From an uncultured Lachnospiraceae bacterium (lineage in GTDB: Bacteria; Bacillota; Clostridia; Lachnospirales; Lachnospiraceae): a DNA stretch of 54,148 nucleotides. The position numbers were made by a program, and so were the translations under genes. The notes beneath the pieces were generated by a model, which worked only from the letters and a program-made list of their open reading frames with translations, was not told the origin of the DNA and made no database searches. The number at the start of each line of letters is the position of its first letter. Position 1 is the first letter of the stretch. Below are positions 1 to 9,478 of this stretch, in pieces. The DNA is taken from contig CAMWXE010000032.1 in the NCBI GenBank assembly GCA_947178145.1, positions 1 through 54,148 of the forward strand. The letters run 5' to 3'.

Positions 1-544
1 GCTTCATCGGTCCGCAGTGGAGAATGTCAGGTATATTATCCGGATCAAATTTTGCGAACATCATCTTTCCAGCCCTTGCATCGTCAGGAATGCAAAGAGC
101 CGGATAAAACAAAACCAATTTAGATATGCTTCCGTTTAATTTTGACGCTGCAATTGCAGATACAAAACCTCCCTGACTGCAGCCCATTAAAACAATTTTT
201 CCTGCATTGCTATATTCCATACTTTGTGCATAACGAATGACAGCCTCTAAATCTTTCACTTCCGTTAAAACGGACATTTCTGTTGTACTGCCGTCACTTT
301 TCCCTTTTATGACACACCCACCACAAAAATCAAAGCAATATGAAACATATCCCATTTCCGCCATAGCTTTCGCATACTGGCGTACTGTATCCTGAAAAGC
401 CATAAAACCGTGACTTACAACAGCGATTGGCAGGCAGTCCCCCTCCGGTCTGTACTCTGTTCCCCGGATTGTAAGATTATCTCTCTGGCATGTAAAAGCC
501 CTCTCGTTAATCTTAGCACTCCCCTTGTTAAAAAAGTCAGCCAT
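1..544 (-). CDS. Alpha/beta hydrolase, 3' end cut off by window edge
   Basis: Open frame from an ATG at 544 running off the window after 181 codons. The start is preceded by CGGAGG at good spacing. The translation shows an alpha/beta-hydrolase layout: an early strand and turn with SHGF (residues 44-47, oxyanion region) and the nucleophile elbow GCSQGG at 121-126, making Ser123 the likely nucleophile. The acid and His residues would lie in the missing part. The family includes esterases, acyl-peptidases and small lipases; the substrate cannot be told. There is no signal peptide, so it is probably cytoplasmic. It lies downstream of the GtrA-like gene but beyond a strong terminator, so it is probably a separate transcript. 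Confidence 0.8.
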   Translation of the reverse strand, partial: MADFFNKGSAKINERAFTCQRDNLTIRGTEYRPEGDCLPIAVVSHGFMAFQDTVRQYAKAMAEMGYVSYCFDFCGGCVIKGKSDGSTTEMSVLTEVKDLEAVIRYAQSMEYSNAGKIVLMGCSQGGFVSAIAASKLNGSISKLVLFYPALCIPDDARAGKMMFAKFDPDNIPDILHCGPMK

Positions 545-652
545 AGTATTCCTCCGTAAAATTAGTATTCTCTTGTCTTTAATATGTATATGATATCACA
601 AAATAACACCAGTAATATGCTTAATTGAACCATAATAACCTCGAAATGAAGA

Positions 653-697
653 AAAAGAGAACCAAATCTGCTTATATTTCAAATCCGGTTCTCTTTT
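653..697 (-). terminator. Intrinsic terminator after the GH3/GtrA operon
   Basis: An 11-bp perfect stem (653-663 pairs with 687-697, AAAAGAGAACC/GGTTCTCTTTT) with a 23-nt loop. On the minus strand the second arm runs directly into a T-rich tract, as expected for termination of the GtrA-like gene that stops at 778. Confidence 0.7.
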
Positions 698-777
698 GTA
701 AAGGTCTTAATGATTTTATATCTTTTTCCTCTTAATCCGTTTCTGAAAATACACTGCCAAGCCCAAGGCATTCCAGT

Positions 778-1371
778 TTATTTCTTCTTTTCCCCCTCTG
801 GGAAAATAATCTTGAATACAAAGAAAAATATAATCATAGATACCCCGCCTGTAATAAATGTTACCAATATATTATAAACTGCAGGTGAAGTGAACGCCGC
901 CGCTATCGGCATCCACAAATTATTCATTCCGTTACATATCAATGAAATCAAAATCCACGCTATAAAATACCACATTGCCTGATAGTATGGATTTCCATGA
1001 CTCTTAAAAGTGATATTTCTCTGCAAAGGAAAATTAATGCACTGAGCCACAAAAGACCCAAACTCATAACTGATAAAATAACCCAGTCCCCCGCCAATCA
1101 TCACCTCTCCAGCCGTGTTATAAAGTACATTATATCCCAGCAGACTCCATGTAAATTCAACACCCAGAATCTTCATTGACACCTGCGGCCACATAAATTC
1201 CGTTTCAGCAAGCCCGATTCCCAATATGCCCGGCATTATCGTGAAAATAATGTACTGTACAATCGTCACTCCCATACTAAACACAAAAAAGTAGGAAATC
1301 TGATAGGCCCACTTTGCTGCCTTAGGGTGCTTTTTTTCAAAATCATTCCAGTATTCTTTTATCTTTTCCAT
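778..1371 (-). CDS. GtrA-like four-helix membrane protein
   Basis: A 197-aa protein with about four membrane helices (roughly residues 22-46, 70-105, 128-150 and 165-190). The segment INFPLQRNITF (about 112-122) matches the signature after the third helix in GtrA-like proteins (PF04138 type), which are thought to help move lipid-linked sugars or act in surface glycan assembly. The C-terminus is short and basic. The start at 1371 has TAGGAGG upstream and lies 12 nt after the GH3 stop, so it is cotranscribed with the GH3 genes. The family call rests on the signature and topology; the sugar-related role is inferred from its neighbours. Confidence 0.65.
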   Translation of the reverse strand: MEKIKEYWNDFEKKHPKAAKWAYQISYFFVFSMGVTIVQYIIFTIMPGILGIGLAETEFMWPQVSMKILGVEFTWSLLGYNVLYNTAGEVMIGGGLGYFISYEFGSFVAQCINFPLQRNITFKSHGNPYYQAMWYFIAWILISLICNGMNNLWMPIAAAFTSPAVYNILVTFITGGVSMIIFFFVFKIIFPEGEKKK

Positions 1372-1383
1372 TCAGATTTCCTC

Positions 1384-3801
1384 CTACTCCATGCCCCTTG
1401 CTTTTTTCCGAACCTTCCTCTGTCTGAAATAACCGGAAATAACCTGCATAATCCCTCTAAATAAATGCCCATTCACCGCTTTTACAATCCCTTCCACCAT
1501 ATACTGGCTGCACATGCCGCCTGACATCTTTCCAATACCACGAAAAGGCATATTATAAATAAATAAGATATTTAAATCCGGTTTCCCTTTTGCCATACTT
1601 TTATCTAACATTCTTGTCAATATTTTATGAATGAAACGTGCTATCAGCCCTTTTGCATAGCACATCTGGCTGATTGTATCATTTATTCCCATTTCACTGC
1701 CACGATGCTCTTCCGGAACTGCATGTCCAAGAAGTGCTGCAAATTCTTCATCGGATATCTTCTTAATTTTTCCGGTAAAATAATCCGGTAACTGTTCTGC
1801 ATTTTCAGAAAGTATTGCATCTGTACCTTTAACGGAAACCAATGCTTTCAGCCTGATATCCCGGCTGCTTGCGCCAATCAAAACTTCGTATTCCCCGCCC
1901 TCCACTTCAAACTTATTTGTCAGGCAGTTAAAATACCGGAACGCCTTATCATCGAATGAAATTGTAACCTCCTTTGACTGCCCCACCTTTAGAAACACTT
2001 TCGTAAATCCCTTCAGCTCTTTTTTCGGTCGGTATATGCCATGGCATCTGGCGCTGATATATAATTGCACAACCTCAGCACCATCCATATCTCCTGTATT
2101 CTTTAAAGTAAATGTGACTTTTTTATCACTGACTTTCAGATTACTGTACTCAAATGTAGTATAACTTAAACCAAATCCGAATGGAAACCTGACAGGAGCA
2201 TCTACTGTCTCAAAATAACGGTATCCAACGTACAATCCCTCCCGGTATTCCGCATTTAACACTTTTGTCTGGTAATATGATGCAGATGGTACATCTTCAT
2301 ACCGCATTGGATATGTCTCACTGAGTTTTCCAGATGGGTTGACATTCCCCACAATTACATTCAACATTGCAGCTGCACCTGCCTGCCCACTTAAATATCC
2401 ATGAATTACCGCTTCACAGCCATCAATCCAGTCCATCTCAATGGGAGCTCCGCCGGAAAGTACCACCACGATATGACTGTTGACTTTAGTCAGTCTTTTC
2501 AAAAGCTGAATCTGATTCTCCGGAATTTTCATGTTATCACGATCCATTCCTTCTGATTCTGAAATTTCATCCAGCCCTATATACAAAAGCACTACATCTG
2601 CACCTTCTGCCAGTTCTGCAGCTTTCTGCAGAAGCTCCTCATTTGTTTTCCCTGTTCTGCGATACCCTGGTGCGAAACCTATGTATTCCAACTCAAAACT
2701 GTCTATCACATCCAATGTAGATTCCAATTTTGTCGGATTCACCATTGACGACCCTGCCCCCTGATATCGAGGAACTTTCGCAAAATCTCCAATCAAAGCA
2801 ACCTTTGTTCCTTTCTTTAAGGGAAGTATCTGGTTCTCATTTTTCAAAAGGACAATACTCCGCTCCGCAGCTTTCTGTGCAATGCGATGATGCTCTTCTA
2901 CATCAAATGCTGTTCTTTTCGCTTTATCTACAGCCCCTTTTACTTCCATAATTACGGTAAGAAGTTCCTCTACTCTGCGATTCAGTAATTCTTCGCTCAG
3001 TTTCCCGCTCTTAACAGAGTCCATCAGTTCCTCATCAGAATCCCCTCCTGTAGTGGGCATCTCTAAATGCGAACCTGCAGCCACTCCTGCCGTGTGGTCA
3101 TTGGATGCACCCCAATCAGAAACAACAAACCCCTCAAATCCCCATTCATCCCTCAAAATTTCCTGCAGCAAATGTTCATTTTCATTCGCATATACACCGT
3201 TAATACGGTTATAAGCAGACATAATCGCCTTCGCATGACCTTCTTTCACTGCAATTTCAAAACCAGTCAGATATATTTCACGCAACGTCCTCTCATCTAC
3301 CACAGAATCACTTGTCATGCGGAGAAGTTCCTGCGAATTGGCTGCAAAGTGCTTTGGACATGCAGCCACTCCCTTTGACTGGATGCCTAAAATATATCCA
3401 GCAGCCATTTTGCCTGCAAGATACGGATCTTCGCTGAAATACTCAAAATTTCGACCACACAAAGGATTTCTTTTGATATTCATCCCCGGACCAAGCAGAA
3501 CACTAATCCCCTGCGAAACCGCTTCCATACCCAGATGCTCACCAATCTCCCTGCCAAGTGCCACATCCCAGCTATTCGCAATGGTAGCTGCAGTCGGGTA
3601 ACAAGTAGCCGGAACACTTGCGTTTAATCCAAGATGGTCGCTCTCCCCCTCCTGTTTACGGATTCCATGCGGTCCATCTGACAGCATCATGCCAGATATT
3701 CCCAGACGTTCTACAGAGCGTGTTCTCCAGACATCCTTTCCAGAAAGAAGGTAGCATTTTTCCTCCAATGTCATCTTCTGCACTATATTCGTTATATTCA
3801 A
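1384..3801 (-). CDS. Glycoside hydrolase family 3 beta-glycosidase
   Basis: An 805-aa GH3 enzyme in the usual domain order. The N-terminal barrel holds KHF (150-152) and the nucleophile motif VVSDW, with Asp229 the catalytic nucleophile. It is followed by the alpha/beta sandwich domain with the EGMDRD acid/base-region loop, and a fibronectin III-like domain (about 570-650). A further ~130-residue helical C-terminal tail resembles that of clostridial beta-glucosidases. No signal peptide, so probably cytoplasmic hydrolysis of imported oligosaccharides. The start is TTG, with GAGGTG 8 nt upstream; the nearer ATG is out of frame. Activity could be beta-glucosidase, beta-xylosidase or mixed; sequence alone does not settle it. 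Confidence 0.9.
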   Translation of the reverse strand: MNITNIVQKMTLEEKCYLLSGKDVWRTRSVERLGISGMMLSDGPHGIRKQEGESDHLGLNASVPATCYPTAATIANSWDVALGREIGEHLGMEAVSQGISVLLGPGMNIKRNPLCGRNFEYFSEDPYLAGKMAAGYILGIQSKGVAACPKHFAANSQELLRMTSDSVVDERTLREIYLTGFEIAVKEGHAKAIMSAYNRINGVYANENEHLLQEILRDEWGFEGFVVSDWGASNDHTAGVAAGSHLEMPTTGGDSDEELMDSVKSGKLSEELLNRRVEELLTVIMEVKGAVDKAKRTAFDVEEHHRIAQKAAERSIVLLKNENQILPLKKGTKVALIGDFAKVPRYQGAGSSMVNPTKLESTLDVIDSFELEYIGFAPGYRRTGKTNEELLQKAAELAEGADVVLLYIGLDEISESEGMDRDNMKIPENQIQLLKRLTKVNSHIVVVLSGGAPIEMDWIDGCEAVIHGYLSGQAGAAAMLNVIVGNVNPSGKLSETYPMRYEDVPSASYYQTKVLNAEYREGLYVGYRYFETVDAPVRFPFGFGLSYTTFEYSNLKVSDKKVTFTLKNTGDMDGAEVVQLYISARCHGIYRPKKELKGFTKVFLKVGQSKEVTISFDDKAFRYFNCLTNKFEVEGGEYEVLIGASSRDIRLKALVSVKGTDAILSENAEQLPDYFTGKIKKISDEEFAALLGHAVPEEHRGSEMGINDTISQMCYAKGLIARFIHKILTRMLDKSMAKGKPDLNILFIYNMPFRGIGKMSGGMCSQYMVEGIVKAVNGHLFRGIMQVISGYFRQRKVRKKARGME

Positions 3802-3860
3802 AATTCATTCACCTCATTTACATCATATCTGTCATTCTATATGCAACCGTCTATATATAA

Positions 3861-3895
3861 GATGTGGATTCGCCCACAACGAACGAATCCACATC
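3861..3895. terminator. Perfect 12-bp hairpin between the two GH3 genes
   Basis: GATGTGGATTCG (3861-3872) is exactly complementary to 3884-3895, with an 11-nt loop. On the minus strand the arm is followed only by TTATATATAG, a weak U-tract. It may be a partial terminator, an RNase processing site, or a structure that sets the expression ratio of the two GH3 genes. Confidence 0.5.
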
Positions 3896-3925
3896 TACTG
3901 CTATTTATAGAAACACTCTTGTGTA

Positions 3926-6850
3926 TTAGCTCTGCTGTTTTCCCATCTTTTTCTCAAGCCGCTTCTGTCTCTTTTCTTCCTTCTTTTTTGCACGAACTTC
4001 CTTCCGAAAGCCAAAGCAGAGCAGGGCACGGTAAAAGCAAAGTACAGCCAATATCGCAAATATAACTGAAAGCAGGATAACCCAGATTCTCCAGGTGCGC
4101 ATTGTTTTCTTGACTACAGCATCGGCAGAAATGCCGTTCATTGCATTACTGTTGGCAACGTTATATACAACATTCTTTGCAGCACGATGCAGGTTTGCTA
4201 TTACAGCCGGTGTAAACTGTTCATCTATCAATTTCCACATGGCAGTTGAAGAATTCAGCCATAAATCTGTCCCGGCTTCTAATCCTTCGCGAAGATCAAA
4301 AACTGCACAGTCAGGAAATGATGCCTGATCCGTCACTGCCAGCCCCTGGAATCCCCATTCGTTGCGCAGTGTCTCTGTCATCAGCCCCGCATGGCCACCA
4401 GACCATCTTGCACCAATCCGGTTCATGCTGACCATCACACCATTCGCATTTCCTTCACGGACAGCCCCTTCAAATCCCTTTAAATACAATTGCCGTACTG
4501 ATTGCTCATTCGCAAATACCAGTAATCCCGCCCGGTTACATTCCTGATCATTCAATGCAAAATGCTTAATTGTAGCAATCACACCTTTATCAACCGCACC
4601 TTTTACTTCAGCTGCTCCAATTTCAGCAGAGAGGAATCCATCCTCTGAATAATACTCAAAATTACGTCCACTAAACGGAGAACGATGGATGTTCATTGCC
4701 GGGGCATACCAGACAGTTACACCCGAGCTTAAGCTATCTTCTCCTATCAGCCGTCCACCTTGCTCTGTCAATTCCCGGTTCCATGTCGAAGCCCATACCA
4801 CTTCGGTGGGATAGGCCATGCAGGATGTACCGCCTACCAACGTACTGGAAATACCTGCCGGGCCATCTTTGTCAATGGTTCCAGGCAAATTAATAGATTC
4901 CACTGTCTGGGTTGCATAACCGCCGCGACGAACCAAATCATGCATTTCTTCCAAACTCATCTGGGACACCAATGCATCCCAACGGGCATCATTATAATCC
5001 ACGCCAATCAAATCAGCAGCAGATAACTTTCCATATGATTCATCAACCACACCTATTCCTGGTGTCTCAAGGGATGTGTCATCCGCAAAAGATATTTGGA
5101 TATCTGCTAACAGTTCTTCCCCTGCTGTCAGCATTCCATCACTATACACAACAGGCCATGTTCCTGTCCAGTCACTCCGGCTTAAATATGTGAAGTCCGG
5201 ATCATAAAACCGAATATCAGCTTCTTCAAATTGGTTTGTGATTTCATTTCCTGTCGCAATAGAAATCCTATAGGTTTCCGTATCCATCTGCATCTGATTA
5301 TAACAGTATGTTAAGTCCGGATTTCCGTCTGCATCCATACCGTCCAATGTTGTTTTTCCTTTCACCGCCAGAATATTGTTAAGCGCATTATGCGCATTTT
5401 CTCCGGCTGCCAGATAGTAATCCCCAGCATCTACAATGTAACTTTCCTCACCATCCGCATCATATACCTTCAGATTTTCTTTTTCTACAACAATTGTAAT
5501 CTGTTCCGTTTCTCCTGGTTCAAGCATCTGGGTTTTTTCAAAACCGACCAACTCAACGGATGGTTTTTCAATTCCGTGTTTTTGGTCATACTCCGTATAT
5601 GGAGATTGCAGGTAAATCTGGACTATATCCTTTCCCGCTGTCTCACCTGTATTTTTGACCGTCACCTTCACTTCAAAAACATCCTCTTTTTCCGTAACTG
5701 AATAATTGTTCCAGTCAAATTCTGTGTAAGAAAGCCCATACCCAAATGGATACTGTACCTGTGCACCGTAATCGTAATTTGTGACGCTTTCACTGCCAAG
5801 TACTACATCCTCATAACGTGTTTCATAATAACGATACCCAACGTAGATGCCCTCCGCATATACCATGTATTTGTTCTCTTTTTTATTCGGGCTGTTTTCA
5901 ATCGTATAATCTCCAAAGTTGACTATGGAAGGGGCGCTTTTGCTGTCATAAGCATATGTATCCACTAAGGCACCAGATGGATTAACAATGCCTGCTAACG
6001 CCTCCGCAACTGCATAAGCACCGGTCTGACCAACACCCCCAACCCAGAGGCATGCATCAATGCCGTATTCCTCAATAAATCCAAGTTCCATCGGATTATT
6101 TGCATTTACAATCAATATCAGAGTATCAAAATGATCGTTCGCCAATTGAATCATATCCTGTTCCTGTGGTGTAAGCTGCAGATAATGTGTCCCTTCTTCA
6201 CCTGCCTCGGTATCAATATCATGGGACTCTCCACCAGAACGCCCAACAAATAAAATGGCAGCATCTGAATACTCATCAAAGCTTGCTATTACTTCCTCCG
6301 TATAAACATCACGCGGCACTTCATTTACTGCAAAACCACCCTGACCTGTCACATCCGTTGTCTCTTTGCGGTAACCGGAAGCAGCTCCTGTGTCATAGAA
6401 ATCCCAAAGAATAGGATTTACAATAACCCCACAATCTTCCAACGCCGTCTTCATATCAGGTGCCTTCGATGTATCCACGGAGCCGGAGCCAGCACCACCA
6501 TAAACAAGATCCACGCTGTCTTGTCCCATAAGACTCACACGTTCATTGTTATTCAACGGCAAAGCACATTTTTCATTCCGTAACAGAACAAGTCCTTCAG
6601 CTTCAATCTGCTTACAAACCTCCTCTTCATAAGCCAGAAGCTCCTCCCCACTGCCAAAGTCGGATGGATAATATTCAGTTCCGCTGCCCCCAGAAACTTT
6701 ATAATCTTTTTCTCCTAAAACAATCATCAACATCTGGCCATAGGTGTTTGCAGCCCAATTACCCCCAACTATGGCAACAACCAGTACCAATGAGAGCAGG
6801 ATCATCAAAACACCGCCGACCCCGCTCATAATTTTTCTTGCAACCCTCAT
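3926..6850 (-). CDS. Membrane-anchored GH3 glycosidase with permuted domain order
   Basis: A 974-aa protein whose GH3 domains are in reverse order. The C-terminal-type sandwich comes first (VLLRNEKCALPLN near 85-100, then the GESHDIDTEAGEEG loop), followed by the fibronectin III-like domain and then the TIM-barrel domain (KHFALND, GRNFEYYSEDG). The nucleophile is Asp841 in AVTDQ, where most GH3 enzymes have SDW. An N-terminal helix (about 8-35) and a C-terminal helix (about 922-944) followed by a Lys/Arg-rich tail anchor both ends in the membrane. Swapped GH3 enzymes are known from Butyrivibrio and Ruminococcus; double anchoring suggests work on the outer face of the membrane. The start has AAAGGAGAAGG upstream and its own promoter. 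Confidence 0.88.
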   Translation of the reverse strand: MRVARKIMSGVGGVLMILLSLVLVVAIVGGNWAANTYGQMLMIVLGEKDYKVSGGSGTEYYPSDFGSGEELLAYEEEVCKQIEAEGLVLLRNEKCALPLNNNERVSLMGQDSVDLVYGGAGSGSVDTSKAPDMKTALEDCGVIVNPILWDFYDTGAASGYRKETTDVTGQGGFAVNEVPRDVYTEEVIASFDEYSDAAILFVGRSGGESHDIDTEAGEEGTHYLQLTPQEQDMIQLANDHFDTLILIVNANNPMELGFIEEYGIDACLWVGGVGQTGAYAVAEALAGIVNPSGALVDTYAYDSKSAPSIVNFGDYTIENSPNKKENKYMVYAEGIYVGYRYYETRYEDVVLGSESVTNYDYGAQVQYPFGYGLSYTEFDWNNYSVTEKEDVFEVKVTVKNTGETAGKDIVQIYLQSPYTEYDQKHGIEKPSVELVGFEKTQMLEPGETEQITIVVEKENLKVYDADGEESYIVDAGDYYLAAGENAHNALNNILAVKGKTTLDGMDADGNPDLTYCYNQMQMDTETYRISIATGNEITNQFEEADIRFYDPDFTYLSRSDWTGTWPVVYSDGMLTAGEELLADIQISFADDTSLETPGIGVVDESYGKLSAADLIGVDYNDARWDALVSQMSLEEMHDLVRRGGYATQTVESINLPGTIDKDGPAGISSTLVGGTSCMAYPTEVVWASTWNRELTEQGGRLIGEDSLSSGVTVWYAPAMNIHRSPFSGRNFEYYSEDGFLSAEIGAAEVKGAVDKGVIATIKHFALNDQECNRAGLLVFANEQSVRQLYLKGFEGAVREGNANGVMVSMNRIGARWSGGHAGLMTETLRNEWGFQGLAVTDQASFPDCAVFDLREGLEAGTDLWLNSSTAMWKLIDEQFTPAVIANLHRAAKNVVYNVANSNAMNGISADAVVKKTMRTWRIWVILLSVIFAILAVLCFYRALLCFGFRKEVRAKKKEEKRQKRLEKKMGKQQS

Positions 6851-6882
6851 AATAACCTTCTCCTTTCAGATTTGTTGCAATC

Positions 6883-6912
6883 ATCATAAATGATTTTGGT
6901 TATTTCTATCAA
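6883..6912 (-). promoter_or_regulatory. Promoter of the GH3 operon
   Basis: On the minus strand TTGATA (6907-6912) and TATGAT (6883-6888) are separated by 18 nt, upstream of the permuted GH3 gene. An overlapping imperfect palindrome (AATCAT...ATGATT around 6879-6894) could be an operator. This suggests the GH3 genes are transcribed separately from the upstream kinase gene. Confidence 0.5.
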
Positions 6913-6969
6913 GAAGGGTGGCATGCATGGGTCTTATTCAGGCACAGTTGGCAAGCATAAATCCTATTT

Positions 6970-8310
6970 TTATCTATTCTGTGGCATTGGTATGACGATT
7001 TCGAGCAGGAATGTTTTTCCATCAGTCTCGATTTCCATCCAGCCTCCATATTTTTTTACAATCATCTGCATGCTTTTTACACCAAAGCCATGAAAACGCA
7101 TATCTGCTTTATTGCTTATTGGAATACCATTTTCCATTACCAACTCCCCATCAAAATAATTTGATACTTCTATATGCAGAAACTGGTTTTTGGAGGCTAT
7201 ATTCATACTGACAATTCGTTTCCGAGTATCCTCATATTTACCAACACACTCAATCGCATTATCCAGAGCATTACCAACCAGAGCATATAAGTCAAATGTT
7301 TTCAAAAATGCAAGCCTAGAAGCATCTACCATATAGCTCAGGCTGATACCATGGCGTTCACAGAAAAAGCTCTTCTCTGTCAATAATGTATTCAATACCT
7401 CATTTTCCGTATTAGCAGCTGCATCATATATCCGAACAGTACTATCAATTTCACGCCTAAGTTCTTCCTGCGCCGTATCCCCCATCCCTTTTATTGCAAG
7501 CATCTGATTTTTCAGGTCATGACACTTATGGTTCACAAGTTCTACTGTCTCTTTTGAAAGCTCATACTGTTTTTTCCGTTCATAAAGCATCTGCTCTAAA
7601 ATCCGCTGTTCCATTGACATCTGAATATTATAAAACATACTGTACTGGATTATCAGAATCAGAAAGCATGCCAAAAGATCAGCAATTGCACTGAAATAGT
7701 TCGGAGTACCATCATCCGCTAAAAAAGCATACTGTTCCATAAATGTGGAGCATATTAACACAGCCAGCATGACCCCAAATAAATAAAAATTTGGACTGTT
7801 TCCCTGAAACAGTTCTTTTTTCATTGTTCTTAAACGGATTGCAAATACTTTATAAAGTATCCAATACAATACAACACAACTGAAAATACATGCCAGAATA
7901 TATATTTTCAGATTTTGTGATATTGCAGGGAAAATCCCTTTGGCTATCATTTCATTCATTACTACATACTCAATATGTTGTGCAGTATATGCAGAAACTG
8001 TCAAGAACAACAATTCCTCTTTCTTTAGTTCAAAGCAGGTCCACAGATAAAGTATGGAAAGCATGACCAACAGCATATACCAACTCACAAAAATTACGGG
8101 TTTGAATAAAATAGGATATTGCACCATTCTGTCAAATTTATTAATAGCAAAATAAAAAAGGGAGCTTGCCATAAGTACCATAAGACCCAAGATACCATTC
8201 CGCAAAACATGTTTTCTTCCCTTCGCAAAAGGAATTGCAAACAGCCATTCAGCCACCACCAGTTCCAATATAAAACGAAACTCTTCAAAAATATCAAGCG
8301 TTGTTATCAT
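6970..8310 (-). CDS. GHKL (AgrC/LytS-like) sensor histidine kinase
   Basis: A 446-aa sensor. The first ~230 residues are a multi-helix membrane region (about six helices), followed by a coiled linker and an HDLKNQ motif with His264 as the likely phosphorylated residue. The GHKL ATPase domain has NALDNAIEC (N box) and HGFGVKSM (G box). The start at 8310 is chosen because its ATG overlaps the regulator's TGA (ATGA) and a GGGAGGT site lies inside the regulator's last codons; a longer frame to 8364 has no such site. It pairs with the LytTR regulator. AgrC-type sensors usually detect peptides, but here the neighbours are GH3 genes, so the signal is uncertain. Confidence 0.88.
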   Translation of the reverse strand: MITTLDIFEEFRFILELVVAEWLFAIPFAKGRKHVLRNGILGLMVLMASSLFYFAINKFDRMVQYPILFKPVIFVSWYMLLVMLSILYLWTCFELKKEELLFLTVSAYTAQHIEYVVMNEMIAKGIFPAISQNLKIYILACIFSCVVLYWILYKVFAIRLRTMKKELFQGNSPNFYLFGVMLAVLICSTFMEQYAFLADDGTPNYFSAIADLLACFLILIIQYSMFYNIQMSMEQRILEQMLYERKKQYELSKETVELVNHKCHDLKNQMLAIKGMGDTAQEELRREIDSTVRIYDAAANTENEVLNTLLTEKSFFCERHGISLSYMVDASRLAFLKTFDLYALVGNALDNAIECVGKYEDTRKRIVSMNIASKNQFLHIEVSNYFDGELVMENGIPISNKADMRFHGFGVKSMQMIVKKYGGWMEIETDGKTFLLEIVIPMPQNR

Positions 8311-9014
8311 GATTGGATACCTCCCACATAACGTGTAAATGCCTGCATAAATTCGTTTTTGCAATTCCTGCTAATCTGCAGCTTCTCACCCTTCACTTGA
8401 AGAACAGAACCCGATATTGCTTCCACATACCGCAAGTTCACAAGGTAGCAGTTCTTACTCTTCGCAAAAGAAAAGCGTCCTAACTGCGCTGTAACTTCCT
8501 TAAAAGTCCCACGTACCTTAAAAGTTCCGATTGCAGTATGGTAAATGAGATAATGTAACATTACTTCCACATAATATATTTCATCCACCACAACACGGAC
8601 CGTCCCCTCCTGTGCTTTTAGCGTAAGCATTGGTGCACTGTTTTTAGCAGCATAGCGCAAGGCTTTTTCCATACGGAAAACAAAATTTTCATAAGTGACC
8701 GGTTTCAATATGAAATCAAGCGCATTCACTTCATACCCATTAATCGCATATTGTGCCATGTTAGTCACAAAAATAAGAACAACATCCTTGTCCAACAAGC
8801 GGACACGCCTTGCTGCCTCCAAACCATCCATATCCGCCATTTCGATATCCAAAAAAATAATATCGTAAGACCTGTCATAAAAGTCCAACATATCTTTTGC
8901 TGTGGAAAAGGTAAACACCTGCATAGTCTCTCCCTTTTCCTGCCCATAACTCTCTATATATCCTTCCAGTTGATTTAATATTCTTTCCTCATCATCTACA
9001 ATTGCAACCCGCAT
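8307..9014 (-). CDS. LytTR-family response regulator
   Basis: A 235-aa protein. The CheY-like receiver has acidic residues DDEE (7-10), phosphoacceptor Asp56 in FLDIEM and Lys in the LKP motif. A C-terminal LytTR DNA-binding domain (about 135-235) contains FAKSKNCYLVNLRYV and the closing FTRYVGG. The start at 9014 is preferred over upstream codons because GGTGAG lies 7 nt before it and the receiver begins right there (MRVAIVDDE). It is translationally coupled to the kinase and likely regulates the sugar genes downstream, though its targets are not shown by sequence. Confidence 0.9.
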   Translation of the reverse strand: MRVAIVDDEERILNQLEGYIESYGQEKGETMQVFTFSTAKDMLDFYDRSYDIIFLDIEMADMDGLEAARRVRLLDKDVVLIFVTNMAQYAINGYEVNALDFILKPVTYENFVFRMEKALRYAAKNSAPMLTLKAQEGTVRVVVDEIYYVEVMLHYLIYHTAIGTFKVRGTFKEVTAQLGRFSFAKSKNCYLVNLRYVEAISGSVLQVKGEKLQISRNCKNEFMQAFTRYVGGIQS

Positions 9015-9050
9015 CCTAATTCTCACCACGTTTCTAAATTTGATAAAGTA

Positions 9051-9079
9051 ATTATATCTGATACTTATCTTTTCTTCAA
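9051..9079 (-). promoter_or_regulatory. Sigma-A-like promoter of the LytTR two-component operon
   Basis: TTGAAG (9074-9079) and a perfect TATAAT (9051-9056) are separated by exactly 17 nt on the minus strand, giving a leader of about 30 nt before the regulator's start at 9014. Confidence 0.65.
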
Positions 9080-9172
9080 ACAAACATTTAAATAATTTTG
9101 ACTAATCTCTTTTTCAGGTACATATTATTGCAAAATTACCTTGAATAATTACATCATACTTGCGATGACCAC

Positions 9173-9262
9173 TTATATATCTTCCCCTGTCTCCTCCCGA
9201 TATTTTTCACACCCCTCATAAGCTCGATTACCGAAAATCTGGAACATTTTTTCCTCATCCAT
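9173..9262 (-). CDS. Possible 29-aa acidic small protein or gene remnant
   Basis: In the otherwise empty 9015-9478 stretch, an ATG at 9262 preceded by AGGAG opens a 29-codon frame ending in TAA. The product is charged and acidic (MDEEKMFQIF... ending in EETGEDI). I do not recognise it. The regular SD spacing argues for translation; its size and lack of recognisable relatives argue for a leftover of the ICE end. The rest of this stretch holds only the regulator promoter and an inverted repeat at 9430-9452. Confidence 0.25.
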   Translation of the reverse strand: MDEEKMFQIFGNRAYEGCEKYREETGEDI

Positions 9263-9429
9263 ATAACTCCTACACAACTTATTTGCGCTGTTTGCAATAT
9301 CAACTTTTCATACTATTTTACATCCTTTCGCATCGTTCTTGCTTATAACTCATAGCATTTTTCCTTCAAATATTTTATGTTTTTTCTCTGCCTTAATCTT
9401 TAAAGTATCTACTTCCCTGCACAGGCCAT

Positions 9430-9452
9430 GGTGAACCATACCATAGTTCACC
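9430..9452. repeat. Inverted repeat GGTGAAC-N9-GTTCACC
   Basis: Perfect 7-bp arms (9430-9436 and 9446-9452) around a 9-nt centre, just downstream of the broken HTH gene and near the probable left end of the ICE. There is no T-tract on either side, so it is not an ordinary terminator. It could be an operator or a recombination-related site. Confidence 0.45.
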
Positions 9453-9478
9453 CGACCTGCGCAGTACCCCCTTGGTGC

